In this document: positions 7,789-16,408 of the stretch, piece after piece
Layout: each line of letters opens with the position of its first letter
Numbering within the stretch: the stretch's first letter is position 1
NCBI GenBank assembly: GCA_014728215.1
Contig: WJLZ01000157.1
Coordinates: 1 to 47,921 of the forward strand
Length of the DNA stretch: 47,921 nt
From: Chitinivibrionales bacterium
Lineage (GTDB): Bacteria; Fibrobacterota; Chitinivibrionia; Chitinivibrionales; WJKA01
Direction: 5' to 3'
Program-made: the position numbers and the translations under genes
The notes under the pieces: model-generated
The model's input: the letters and a program-made list of their open reading frames with translations, nothing else
The model's database searches: none
Told to the model about the DNA's origin: nothing

Positions 7789-8793
7789 ATGAATTCTGGA
7801 GGATCAAACGATCAGTTGATCCGGATTTTTGAGAAGATCCGATCGAAATTCAAGATGAGGAATCAGATTCTCATTCTTCTGATAGCGGCGATAATTGTTA
7901 TGGGCTGGATTCTTTTTACCGGCTTGTATACGGTCGCGGTTGATGAAGTTGCTGTTATTCAGCGTTTCGGCAAATATAACCGTCAACGGGGCCCTGGGCT
8001 CCATTTCAAGTGGCCCGATGGTATCGAGAAGCGTACGAACGTGAAGGTTAAGCAGGTGCTGACCGAAGAATTTGGCTTGCGGACCCTGCGGGCCGGGGTG
8101 AATACCAATTATGCTCCCGAGGAGCAGTACCTGAACGAATCATTGATGCTCACCGGGGATCTGAACTGTGCCGTGGTTCCCTGGATTGTTCAATACCGCA
8201 AGAGCGATCCGGTGGCTTATCTGTTTCAGGTCCGTGATGTCGAAGGTACGCTTCGTGACATGTCTGAAGCGGTTATGCGGCAGGTGGTTGGTGACCGGAG
8301 TATCGATGAAGTTATTTCCAATCGTCTGGAGATAGCCGACCAGGCCAGGGAAAAACTTCAGGAAACGCTCGATGAAGCCAACGCCGGGCTGACCATTGTC
8401 AATGTAGAACTGAAAAACACCACAGTCCCCGGTCCGGTACAGCCCTCATTTAACGAAGTCAATCAGGCTGAACAGGAGAAAGAACAGATGATCAACGAGG
8501 CAAAGGGAGATTACAACAGGGTGATTCCCGCAGCTGCCGGTGAGGCTGAAAAAATCGTGAGTGAAGCCGAGGGGTATGCGCTCGACCGGGTCAACAAGTC
8601 ACGCGGTGATTCGAGCCGGTATGTTTCACTTCATAACGAGTATGCCCGGGCAAAGGATGTCACCCGCCGGAGAATGTATCTCGAAACCATGAATGAAATC
8701 ATTCCCAAACTGGGGAAAAAGTATATCGTCGACAGTGAGCAGAAAAATGTTCTTCCCCTGCTCAATCTCGGTGAGAAAGGGGGTGTACGATGA
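7789..8793 (+). CDS. hflK: FtsH protease modulator HflK (SPFH/band 7 protein)
   Basis: A 334-residue protein with a short cytoplasmic N-terminus, one transmembrane helix (about 26-46) and a band-7/SPFH domain starting VDEVAVIQRFGKYNR. A C-terminal coiled region follows (NQAEQEKEQMINEAKGDY, AAAGEAEKIVSEAEGYA). With HflC it forms a large membrane complex around FtsH that moderates membrane-protein proteolysis. The frame stays open upstream to 7453, but that stretch crosses the tRNA gene; the ATG at 7789 preceded by AGGAAAGG is the sensible start. It ends with an ATGA overlap into hflC, the standard operon arrangement. It is shorter than E. coli HflK, lacking the long Gly-rich N-terminus. Confidence 0.9.
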   Translation: MNSGGSNDQLIRIFEKIRSKFKMRNQILILLIAAIIVMGWILFTGLYTVAVDEVAVIQRFGKYNRQRGPGLHFKWPDGIEKRTNVKVKQVLTEEFGLRTLRAGVNTNYAPEEQYLNESLMLTGDLNCAVVPWIVQYRKSDPVAYLFQVRDVEGTLRDMSEAVMRQVVGDRSIDEVISNRLEIADQAREKLQETLDEANAGLTIVNVELKNTTVPGPVQPSFNEVNQAEQEKEQMINEAKGDYNRVIPAAAGEAEKIVSEAEGYALDRVNKSRGDSSRYVSLHNEYARAKDVTRRRMYLETMNEIIPKLGKKYIVDSEQKNVLPLLNLGEKGGVR

Positions 8794-9800
8794 AACGGAT
8801 TCTCCTGATAATCGTTGCGATTGCGGCAGTCTGGGCGCTCAGAACCGGACTCTATGTTGTCGATGAAACTCAGCAGGTGATCATTACCCGCTTTGGTGAA
8901 GCGATCGGTGAGGCCGTGACCGAACCGGGGCTTCATATGACTATTCCTTTTGTCCACAAGACCACTTATTTCCAGAAAAATCTCCTTGAATGGGACGGCG
9001 ATCCCGGTCAGATTCCTACCCAGGACAAGACATTCATCTGGGTTGATGTTTTTGCCCGGTGGCGTATTGTCGAGCCGCTCCTGTTTTTCGAAAAGGTCAA
9101 CAACGAAACATCGGCCCATAAAAAGCTCGATGATATTATCGATGCCGCGGTGCGGAACCTGGTGACCTCAAATAATCTCCGGGAGACAGTCCGGAGCACC
9201 AACAGGACCCTGCGGAGCTCAGAGGACCTCGAGAATCGACCTGTCGCAGGCGCTGCACGCGATACGGCGGACACCGGCGGGGTTGAAATTACAGAAGTGG
9301 ACTCGCTTGTGGAGGAGAATAGTACCGAAAAGGTGATCGACCTCGGACGTGCACAAATGGCAATAGAAATCGCCAAGCAAGCACAACCGAAGCTCGAAGA
9401 ATTCGGTATCGAGCTGGTTGATGTTCGATTCAAGAGAATCAACTATGTCGAAAAGGTGCTGAAAAATGTCTATAAGCGGATGATCGCCGAGCGGAAGCAG
9501 ATCGCCGAAAGGTTTCGCTCCGAAGGACGGGGAGAGGCGCAGCGAATCGCCGGTGAAAAGGAAAAGGAACTGAAACGGATCTATTCGGGGGCATATGAAA
9601 AAGCTCAGGTGATCAAGGGTGAAGCCGATGCTGAGGCGGCAAAAATCTATGCCGCTGCCTATAACAGAGATCCGGAGTTTTACTCCTTTATTAAAACCAT
9701 GGATCTGTATAAAGAATCGTTCGATTCGACAAGCTCGGCGGTATTCTCTACAAAAAGCGATTTCCTGAAATATCTTAAAGATTATTCGGGAAGAAAGTAA
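8790..9800 (+). CDS. hflC: FtsH protease modulator HflC (SPFH/band 7 protein)
   Basis: A 336-residue SPFH protein. An N-terminal transmembrane helix (about 3-20) is followed by GLYVVDETQQVIITRFGE, the HflC-type start of the band-7 domain, and by WVDVFARWRIVEPLLFFE. The C-terminal half has the HflC sequence IELVDVRFKRINYVEKV and an Ala/Glu/Lys-rich helix (GEADAEAAKIYAAAYNRDPE). It partners HflK in the periplasm-facing regulator of FtsH. An acidic insert at about 150-180 (DTADTGGVEITEVDSLVE) is longer than I expect for the family. Start overlaps the hflK stop by four bases. Confidence 0.92.
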   Translation: MKRILLIIVAIAAVWALRTGLYVVDETQQVIITRFGEAIGEAVTEPGLHMTIPFVHKTTYFQKNLLEWDGDPGQIPTQDKTFIWVDVFARWRIVEPLLFFEKVNNETSAHKKLDDIIDAAVRNLVTSNNLRETVRSTNRTLRSSEDLENRPVAGAARDTADTGGVEITEVDSLVEENSTEKVIDLGRAQMAIEIAKQAQPKLEEFGIELVDVRFKRINYVEKVLKNVYKRMIAERKQIAERFRSEGRGEAQRIAGEKEKELKRIYSGAYEKAQVIKGEADAEAAKIYAAAYNRDPEFYSFIKTMDLYKESFDSTSSAVFSTKSDFLKYLKDYSGRK

Positions 9801-9810
9801 AGAGAAGATT

Positions 9811-9927
9811 AGAGTACCGGAGTGGTGGAGTATTGGAGCAGTGGGTGATGAAAAACCGGTAATAAGAACACATCCGCTGCATCCCATTACTTCATCAATC
9901 CAATATTGCACCACTCCATTTATTCCC
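9811..9927. repeat. Imperfect palindromic intergenic repeat
   Basis: The left arm (GGAGTGGTGGAGTATTGGAG..., 9819-9852) and the complement of the right arm (9880-9920: GGAGTGGTGCAATATTGGAT...) are near matches, giving a long imperfect inverted repeat around a 25-30 base centre. It fills the gap between hflC and the HAD gene. The 'GGAGT..TGGAGTATTGG' wording resembles repeats scattered between genes in various genomes. No coding potential is evident. Confidence 0.6.
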
Positions 9928-9938
9928 ATGGAGGTTTT

Positions 9939-10916
9939 TTGTCACTAGTTGCAGATTTTGCCAGAAGTGTTCACGAAAATGAACCGGTAAAGCGGGAGCG
10001 TCCTCTTGTCCCCCTGGAGTTTTCTTCTGCAGTGGAGAAGCTTCATGATATACGTGCTGTAATATTTGATGTCTACGGGACGTTGGTTGATTACTGGCGG
10101 CACGAATTTTCGGATAAGGATGCCAAGGAGCGTTTTTTGCTTAAAGCCTTCAATAAAACGGCAACCCGGTTTTCGCTTGCTTCTTTTCTAAAGAAGATGA
10201 ATCCGGAACATCCACCCGAACTTACCCTTCGGGACCTCTATCACGGCCTGATTGCGCTCAAACACGAGCAGGGCAAAGAAAAGGGGATCGAATATCCCGA
10301 AGTGCAGATTGAAAATATCTGGATGATAATGATCATGATGCTTAAGCGATATGGGTTTCAGCCCGAAACACTCGAGCTGGGTAATGATCGGGAGCTTGCC
10401 CGTTGCATGGCTTTTTATTACAATTATCATGTTCTTGGCCGGGGACTTTTTCCCGGGGTGGTGGAATGCTGCAAGGCGCTCAGAAAGCAGAATGTTATCC
10501 TCGGCATTCTTTCGAACGCCCAGTTTTATACACCGATCGATCTGACCCTTTTTATCCGGGATCAGAGCAGTGGTGAGTTTGATGATTACAACGAGCTATT
10601 CGATCTCGATTTCTGTTTTTTCTCCTATTCCGACGGTATTGCCAAGCCGGGAAAGCATATGTTCGAGAAGCTCTTTGCTATATTCAAGGCATACCAGATT
10701 CTTCCGTCACAAGCTATTTTTGCCGGCAATGATCTTTTGCTGGATATAAAAACCGCGCAGGATCTCGGTATGCAAACAGCCTTTTTTACCGGCGATCGGG
10801 AATGTGCTTTTGTCCGCAATCTCGGCAGTATCGTCCAGCCCGATCTATCGATCAGCAGTTGGGATGACTTTCCTCCCCGTGTTTCATTTTACGAAGAAAA
10901 AGGAAGCCAGGTTTGA
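9939..10916 (+). CDS. HAD-family hydrolase
   Basis: A protein of about 325 residues of the haloacid dehalogenase superfamily. Motif I is FDVYGTLVDYW (catalytic Asp near residue 44), motif II LGILSNAQFYT (about 188), motif III Lys in GIAKPGKHMFEK (about 232), and motif IV FAGNDLLLDIKTA (about 262). A helical cap lies between motifs I and II. Such enzymes are mostly small-molecule phosphatases; the substrate cannot be read from sequence. I place the start at TTG 9939, five bases after GGAGG; an in-frame TTG at 9906 would fall inside the palindromic repeat and lacks a ribosome-binding site. Its stop overlaps the TTG start of the next gene (TTGA), so the two are coupled. Confidence 0.82.
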   Translation: MSLVADFARSVHENEPVKRERPLVPLEFSSAVEKLHDIRAVIFDVYGTLVDYWRHEFSDKDAKERFLLKAFNKTATRFSLASFLKKMNPEHPPELTLRDLYHGLIALKHEQGKEKGIEYPEVQIENIWMIMIMMLKRYGFQPETLELGNDRELARCMAFYYNYHVLGRGLFPGVVECCKALRKQNVILGILSNAQFYTPIDLTLFIRDQSSGEFDDYNELFDLDFCFFSYSDGIAKPGKHMFEKLFAIFKAYQILPSQAIFAGNDLLLDIKTAQDLGMQTAFFTGDRECAFVRNLGSIVQPDLSISSWDDFPPRVSFYEEKGSQV

Positions 10917-13900
10917 AAAAAGCGAGTGTGTGTTTGTTTGTGCTCCTGACAGCAGTATGCAGTATATGGGCTGTGGATTTTGAATTCAGCCCCGATGAAA
11001 TTTCCGGTTCCGATGCAATTCCGTCGGCCCTGATGCGAACGGCAAAAGAAGCCTACAAGCTCAACATGAAAGGCCTCGATCTTCTGGAAAGCGGCGATAT
11101 TTCGGGTGCCCGGTCTCTTTTCGAACGGGCAAAGGAAACCCTTCCGGATTACACCGATGCGATCAATAATCTGGGTGTGGTCTATTTCAGAAAGGGAAAT
11201 ATCCCTCAGGCCGAAGCGCTCTGGAAATCGGCGATCGAGGAGGACAAAGAGTATGCGATCGCCTATCATAATCTGGGAACCATTGCTTTTCATGAGAAAA
11301 AATTCGATCGTGCCAAAGAGTACTTTGAGGATGCGCTGGATGCCAATAAAAAACTGGTGGATTCCCATGTTATGCTGGGACGGATGTTGCTGTCGCAGGG
11401 AGAAAGAAAGAAAGCATTGAAACATTTTGCCGATGCTTACAGAATCAATCCCCGTCACACCGCCTCGTGGGGTTTTTATTCATTCGGACTTATTCAGGAT
11501 GGCGATACATCCAGGGCGGTCGAGGTGCTGAAAAATAATCAGGACCATCCCGATGCTCTCGATATGCTGGGCACTATCGCCGCACTCAAGGGCGATACAG
11601 AGAGTGCAGCACAGTATCTTCGCAAAGCATTCGATCGGGGGGCATCCGAAACAGTGCTTTTAAAGCTGGCTTCAATCCATCTCGATAAAGGTGAATGCTC
11701 CCGTGCTCTTCCTGCGGTTCAGCGCTATATTACGGAAAGTAAAAGTCCGGTCTCCGATGCCTATTTGACTGCCGGTATAGCCGCTCAGGAGTGTGGAAAC
11801 AGCCGTGAAGCGCAGTCCTGGTTTGAAAAAGGAATGGAGCGGCATCCATCCGACCCGCTTCTCAGGTACAACCTGGGGAAACTTTACTTTCAAAATAAAA
11901 GTTATGCTCGAGCCGGGGAACTGCTGGGAAGCATCACCGATACACTTAACGATCCCGAACTCTATTACCTCCGGGCGCTTACTGCACGAAAACAAAAAGA
12001 TTACAAAAAAGCCCGTTCGCTGATCGATAAAGCGCTTTCTATCGATCCGAAAGCTCGCTACTACGATCTTTTCGGGGTAATCCTCTATGCGCAGGGTGAA
12101 AAAGAAAAGGCCGAAAAACAATTTAAGAAGGCACTCTCGCTTAATCCATCACTCCGAAGCGCACAAATAAACCTTACCTTTATCGACAAATCGTCCAGTG
12201 AGTTGTCGGCTGCCTTGCAGAAGGTGGAAGAAGAACTCGACAAATGTACCGGAAAATGTACTGATCAGGCCCTCCGGTTATCGGTGCTTTACTATCATAC
12301 CAAAGATGTTTCCCGGGCCCTGCAGACCCTGACGCGACTTTCCGAAAAGGAGCGGGATGAGCGGGTGTACAAAACCATGGCCCTCTATCATCGGGAAATG
12401 AACGACTTTGATCAGGCAATCGCGCTGCTTGAAAAGGCAAAGGAGCAGTTTGTTGTTGGCACCGGAACACTTCAGGAACTTGCCGAATTATACCTTCTGG
12501 CAGGAAACTACAGTCAGGCGATCACGACATTGACCGACGTTCTTGACAAGACTGATAAAGATTTCTGGCGAATATATTACCAGATCGGTTATGCCTCCAT
12601 GAAACAGAACGACCACGGTAAAGCCAGACTCTTTTTTGAAAAAAGTATCAAGGCCAACAGAAAAAATGTGGCCGCAAAGGGGCTTCTTGCCTATGTTCTC
12701 AATGAGATGGGTGATGAATCCGGCGCGCAAAAGTTGTGGAAACAGAGCATTCAGGATGATCCCGAAAATCCGACAATCTTAACAAACATGGGACTGGCGC
12801 TGGAGAACGAAGGAAATTATTCACGAGCACTTGAGTATTATCAAAAAGCCCACCGCCTCCAGAAAGAAAACACATCACTGCTGATCAATATCGGTAATGC
12901 CTATGCGGGACTCGGGCGGTCTAATGAAGCCTTTGATGCCTATCGCCGGGCACTCAATTCCGATAAGCGCGAACTGGCGGCATTCAATACCTTTAATCTT
13001 GCTCGCAAGCTGAACAACAGGAGCAAGGCTCAGAAGATGGTGGATCTTTTGAAAAAGGAATTCCCCCGGGCTGAAAATACACTTCGAGCCGAGGGAGAGG
13101 CGGCACTCTGGGACGGAGATACAACAGCGGCTCTCAAAGCACTGACATCACTGAAGGACTTGAATCCCGATGATCATCTTTCACTGGCCCTGATCTATTC
13201 CTCGGGGGGAATAGAGAAGAAAGCATCGTATCATCTTGGCAAGGTGCCGGATAAGGGTGGGTACAACAAAAAGAAAAAAGCTGTTCAGGCCCGCCTCGCC
13301 TTTATTTCGGGTAATTATGAGCGGGCCATTGCATTATGGAAAGAGCTTCAGGATACCTCCTTTGGTATTCAATACAACATGGCCGTTGCTGCATTGGAGA
13401 CCAAGGATTACCAAAATGCGCTGGCGGCGGCGGTGGAACTGGCGGATCGCGCTTCCCATGCCGACAGAGCTGATGTCTGGCGTGTTGCCGGCAATGCCGC
13501 ATTCGGTCTTAAAGAGTGGGAGCTGGCGAAAAAATGGTATTCCAAACTGTCGATGGTCACCGCTGATGATCCGGTGGTCTATTACAACATGGCCGTAGCC
13601 GATTATAATACCGGTGATATCGATGAATCATGGAAATATTATAAAAAAGCACAACAAATGAAACCATCATTGAAAAACAAAGATATCGAAAACCGCTACG
13701 CTGCTGCAAAAAATCCCCGGAAACCAGTAACAAAAGTGGTTGTTGATTCTCTGGATGAAATGTATAACACTGCACTCACGCTTCAAAGCCAGGGTAAGGT
13801 GGGGGAGGCCGAAGAGGTGTATTACAAAATAGTGACAGTCGATAAAAATCATACCAGGGCCTGGAATAATCTGGGAGCTATCTATGCCGCCCAGGGAGAG

Positions 13901-14107
13901 CTTGAAAAAGCGGAAGAGTGTTATCTTAATGCGGTAAAGAAAAACCACGACCTTCCGGAAGCCTACGTCAATCTCGTTAATATCTATCTTGCCCTCGAAA
14001 AGGTCTCCGATGCCAAAAAATGGGTATTCAAAGGTCTCCATTACCATCCCGACTCCAATGTCCTCCGGCAAATGGAGCAGCGGGTCGATCAGAAACTGAA
14101 AGACTAA
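10913..14107 (+). CDS. Large secreted tetratricopeptide-repeat protein
   Basis: A 1064-residue protein with a signal peptide (KKASVCLFVLLTAVCSIWA) and then TPR repeats over nearly the whole length. TPR consensus positions are repeatedly visible, e.g. YTDAINNLGVVYFRKGNIPQ, YAIAYHNLGTIAFHEKKFDR and, near the C-terminus, TRAWNNLGAIYAAQGELEKA. I estimate around two dozen repeats, grouped in an N-terminal and a C-terminal run with a more divergent middle. No catalytic domain is visible. The protein is probably a periplasmic or outer-membrane-associated scaffold. It starts at TTG overlapping the HAD stop codon, with AGGAAG upstream. Role unknown; placement before purD does not help. Confidence 0.88.
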   Translation: MKKASVCLFVLLTAVCSIWAVDFEFSPDEISGSDAIPSALMRTAKEAYKLNMKGLDLLESGDISGARSLFERAKETLPDYTDAINNLGVVYFRKGNIPQAEALWKSAIEEDKEYAIAYHNLGTIAFHEKKFDRAKEYFEDALDANKKLVDSHVMLGRMLLSQGERKKALKHFADAYRINPRHTASWGFYSFGLIQDGDTSRAVEVLKNNQDHPDALDMLGTIAALKGDTESAAQYLRKAFDRGASETVLLKLASIHLDKGECSRALPAVQRYITESKSPVSDAYLTAGIAAQECGNSREAQSWFEKGMERHPSDPLLRYNLGKLYFQNKSYARAGELLGSITDTLNDPELYYLRALTARKQKDYKKARSLIDKALSIDPKARYYDLFGVILYAQGEKEKAEKQFKKALSLNPSLRSAQINLTFIDKSSSELSAALQKVEEELDKCTGKCTDQALRLSVLYYHTKDVSRALQTLTRLSEKERDERVYKTMALYHREMNDFDQAIALLEKAKEQFVVGTGTLQELAELYLLAGNYSQAITTLTDVLDKTDKDFWRIYYQIGYASMKQNDHGKARLFFEKSIKANRKNVAAKGLLAYVLNEMGDESGAQKLWKQSIQDDPENPTILTNMGLALENEGNYSRALEYYQKAHRLQKENTSLLINIGNAYAGLGRSNEAFDAYRRALNSDKRELAAFNTFNLARKLNNRSKAQKMVDLLKKEFPRAENTLRAEGEAALWDGDTTAALKALTSLKDLNPDDHLSLALIYSSGGIEKKASYHLGKVPDKGGYNKKKKAVQARLAFISGNYERAIALWKELQDTSFGIQYNMAVAALETKDYQNALAAAVELADRASHADRADVWRVAGNAAFGLKEWELAKKWYSKLSMVTADDPVVYYNMAVADYNTGDIDESWKYYKKAQQMKPSLKNKDIENRYAAAKNPRKPVTKVVVDSLDEMYNTALTLQSQGKVGEAEEVYYKIVTVDKNHTRAWNNLGAIYAAQGELEKAEECYLNAVKKNHDLPEAYVNLVNIYLALEKVSDAKKWVFKGLHYHPDSNVLRQMEQRVDQKLKD

Positions 14108-14258
14108 CGGGCTTTCCTCGGCTTTTCTTCCGAATTTATATTCACTGTTGAAGCCTGCCTTGTAATTGCGGGCCGATAACCATACTATTTAGAATTTTCA
14201 GTTCTTTACCATATTTTTTCGAGTTTCGAGTTTCTATTATGGAGGTTTTGTGTTTGAC

Positions 14259-15554
14259 ATGAAAAATGTACTGATCGTCGGTAATGGTGGACGGGAGCAT
14301 GCATTATTGAAAGCGCTTCTCCGAACAGATCGTCCAATGAGTATTCATGCCTATCCCGGTAATCCGGGTATGGTAAAGAATGGCTGTCAGATTGTCGACA
14401 GTCCCATTGACGGCTGGCTGGATCTTGCCGAATGGGCTGAGCAGAATAATATCGATCTTACCATTGTCGGTCCCGAACTTCCGTTAGTTGAAGGCATTGT
14501 TGATATGTTCAGGGAGCGTGGCCTTACAATATTCGGACCATCGACAGCAGCCGCCAGAATCGAGGGAAGCAAGGAGTTTTCAAAAAACCTCATGAAAAAG
14601 TATTCGATTCCTACGGCATCTTTTGATATTTTCACCAATCATGCCTCCGCATCGGAATACCTCAATGAGCACGGTGCTCCTATTGTCGTAAAAGCGAGTG
14701 GTCTTGCGGCAGGTAAGGGAGCTATTGTCTGTGACAGTATCGACGATGCCGACCGGGCTCTGACACAGATGTTCGATGAGCGAAAATTCGGGGATGCAGG
14801 AAACAGTGTTGTTCTTGAAGAAAAGATGGTGGGCGAAGAGGCATCCATATTTATTTTGACTGATGGGAAGTCGTATAAATTACTTCCGGCCTCTCAGGAT
14901 CATAAACCGGTAGGAGACAACGATACCGGTCCCAATACCGGAGGCATGGGAGCCTATGCACCGGCGCCGATTATTGATGAAGCGGTGATGCACCGGGTCG
15001 AAAAGGATATCATTCAACCGACACTGGATGCCATGCGTAAGGAAGGGTGTCCCTATCAAGGATTGCTCTATGTTGGTATCATGCTCACCAGCGAGGGCCC
15101 GAAAGTGGTGGAATATAATTGTCGTTTTGGTGATCCCGAAACCCAGTGTGTCCTTCCGCTGGTAAAATGCGACTGGTATGAAGCGTTTTCGGCCTGTGCA
15201 ACCGGCCGGCTGAATGAGGTGGAATGGAAAGTTCGTCCTCAAGCATGCGCAGCGGTTGTACTGGCATCGGAGGGATATCCAGGCAAATATGAAAAAGGCA
15301 AAGTGATTATGGGTATCGATGAGGCCGAGCGGGGCAAGAGCAACATCGATGTTTACCATGCCGGTACCGCACTCAACGACGGAGGAGAACTTGTTACCAG
15401 TGGCGGACGGGTCCTGGCGGTCAGTGCCCGTGAAGGCACCCTTGGAAAAGCCATCGAATCAGCCTATAGAGGGGTCGATTGTATTCATTTTGATGGGAAA
15501 ATGTTCCGGAAGGATATTGGCGCCAAGGGGCTTGCGAGATTGCAGGATGGGTAA
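14259..15554 (+). CDS. purD: Phosphoribosylamine-glycine ligase (GAR synthetase)
   Basis: A 431-residue enzyme of purine synthesis that joins phosphoribosylamine and glycine using ATP. Clear PurD features are the N-terminal NVLIVGNGGREHALL, ATP-grasp segments VKASGLAAGKGAIV and PNTGGMGAYAPAP, and the Mg-binding VEYNCRFGDPETQ. The C-terminal domain has HAGTALNDGGELVTSGGRVL. The ATG at 14259 matches the usual PurD N-terminus (MK-VLIVG). A GTG at 14250 in frame is only four bases from GGAGG and is an alternative adding three residues. purE follows 217 bases downstream, so the two purine genes may be co-transcribed. Confidence 0.95.
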   Translation: MKNVLIVGNGGREHALLKALLRTDRPMSIHAYPGNPGMVKNGCQIVDSPIDGWLDLAEWAEQNNIDLTIVGPELPLVEGIVDMFRERGLTIFGPSTAAARIEGSKEFSKNLMKKYSIPTASFDIFTNHASASEYLNEHGAPIVVKASGLAAGKGAIVCDSIDDADRALTQMFDERKFGDAGNSVVLEEKMVGEEASIFILTDGKSYKLLPASQDHKPVGDNDTGPNTGGMGAYAPAPIIDEAVMHRVEKDIIQPTLDAMRKEGCPYQGLLYVGIMLTSEGPKVVEYNCRFGDPETQCVLPLVKCDWYEAFSACATGRLNEVEWKVRPQACAAVVLASEGYPGKYEKGKVIMGIDEAERGKSNIDVYHAGTALNDGGELVTSGGRVLAVSAREGTLGKAIESAYRGVDCIHFDGKMFRKDIGAKGLARLQDG

Positions 15555-15771
15555 GAGAGGAAGATATTGACGATTACTCGCAATAAGTGCTCAACGAGTC
15601 CGGGGAAGAAAAGATGGATTATCGACAACGAAAGTCACAACGATTTGAGAGGTTGAGGTTAAAAAAAAGAATTGACCTTCTGACTTCCGACACTTCGGCA
15701 GGAACAGGGCATAGCTTTCGACGTTCAACCTTTATCTATAACAATAAACTATCCCATAAAAAGGAGCAGAT

Positions 15772-16230
15772 ATGCCAAAAATAGCAATCATAATGGGTTC
15801 AAAATCCGACACTGATGTTGTTGCGAAAGCAGAGGCGATACTGAATGAATTTGAGATCGAGTTTGAGACTCATGTGATTTCGGCCCACCGGAATCCCAAT
15901 AAAATCAAAAAATTTGCCCGTGGTGCCGAAGAGAGGGGTATTGAGGCGATCATTGCGGTTGCCGGTCTTGCAGCTCACCTTCCGGGAGTGGTTGCCAGTC
16001 TGACCGTTATTCCGGTGATCGGTGTTCCGGCTCCGGGAGGTCCGCTCAACGGTCAGGATGCACTCTATTCGATCGTCCAGATGCCTTCGGGAATACCCGT
16101 TGCAACGGTGGGGATCGGTAATGCGAAAAATGCCGCACTTTTAGCAGTTCAGATACTCGGAACCAAAGATCCCGAATTCCGTGAAAAAATGATGAAATTC
16201 AGAGAACAGTTTGGTGATGATGCCGTCTGA
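15772..16230 (+). CDS. purE: N5-carboxyaminoimidazole ribonucleotide mutase PurE
   Basis: A 152-residue class I-like PurE with the nucleotide loop MGSKSDTDVV, SAHRNP, AGLAAHLPGVVAS and the substrate-binding region NGQDALYSIVQMPSGIPVATV. It converts N5-CAIR to CAIR in de novo purine synthesis, normally together with PurK, which is not in this window. The ATG follows AAAAGGAG with good spacing. The gap upstream (15555-15771) holds no convincing gene. The AT-rich gap downstream (16231-16408) separates it from the secretion genes and probably contains their promoter. Confidence 0.95.
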   Translation: MPKIAIIMGSKSDTDVVAKAEAILNEFEIEFETHVISAHRNPNKIKKFARGAEERGIEAIIAVAGLAAHLPGVVASLTVIPVIGVPAPGGPLNGQDALYSIVQMPSGIPVATVGIGNAKNAALLAVQILGTKDPEFREKMMKFREQFGDDAV

Positions 16231-16408
16231 TCTGATTTCATTGGAAACAATGGTCAGTGATGCTATAAAATAACAAATTATTTAAATCATGTTAATGAAA
16301 CAATATTTGCATTTACCCTGTCGTTAATAATTATTATAGATAATCCTGACCTTCTAATTATTTTAATAAAATATTTTAGCTTATGTATATTGAATTCAAA
16401 TAATTACC

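Noticed and set aside
15587-15784. Small plus-strand frame (65 codons) between purD and purE
   Set aside because: No ribosome-binding site, low-complexity basic translation, and it runs into purE in another frame.
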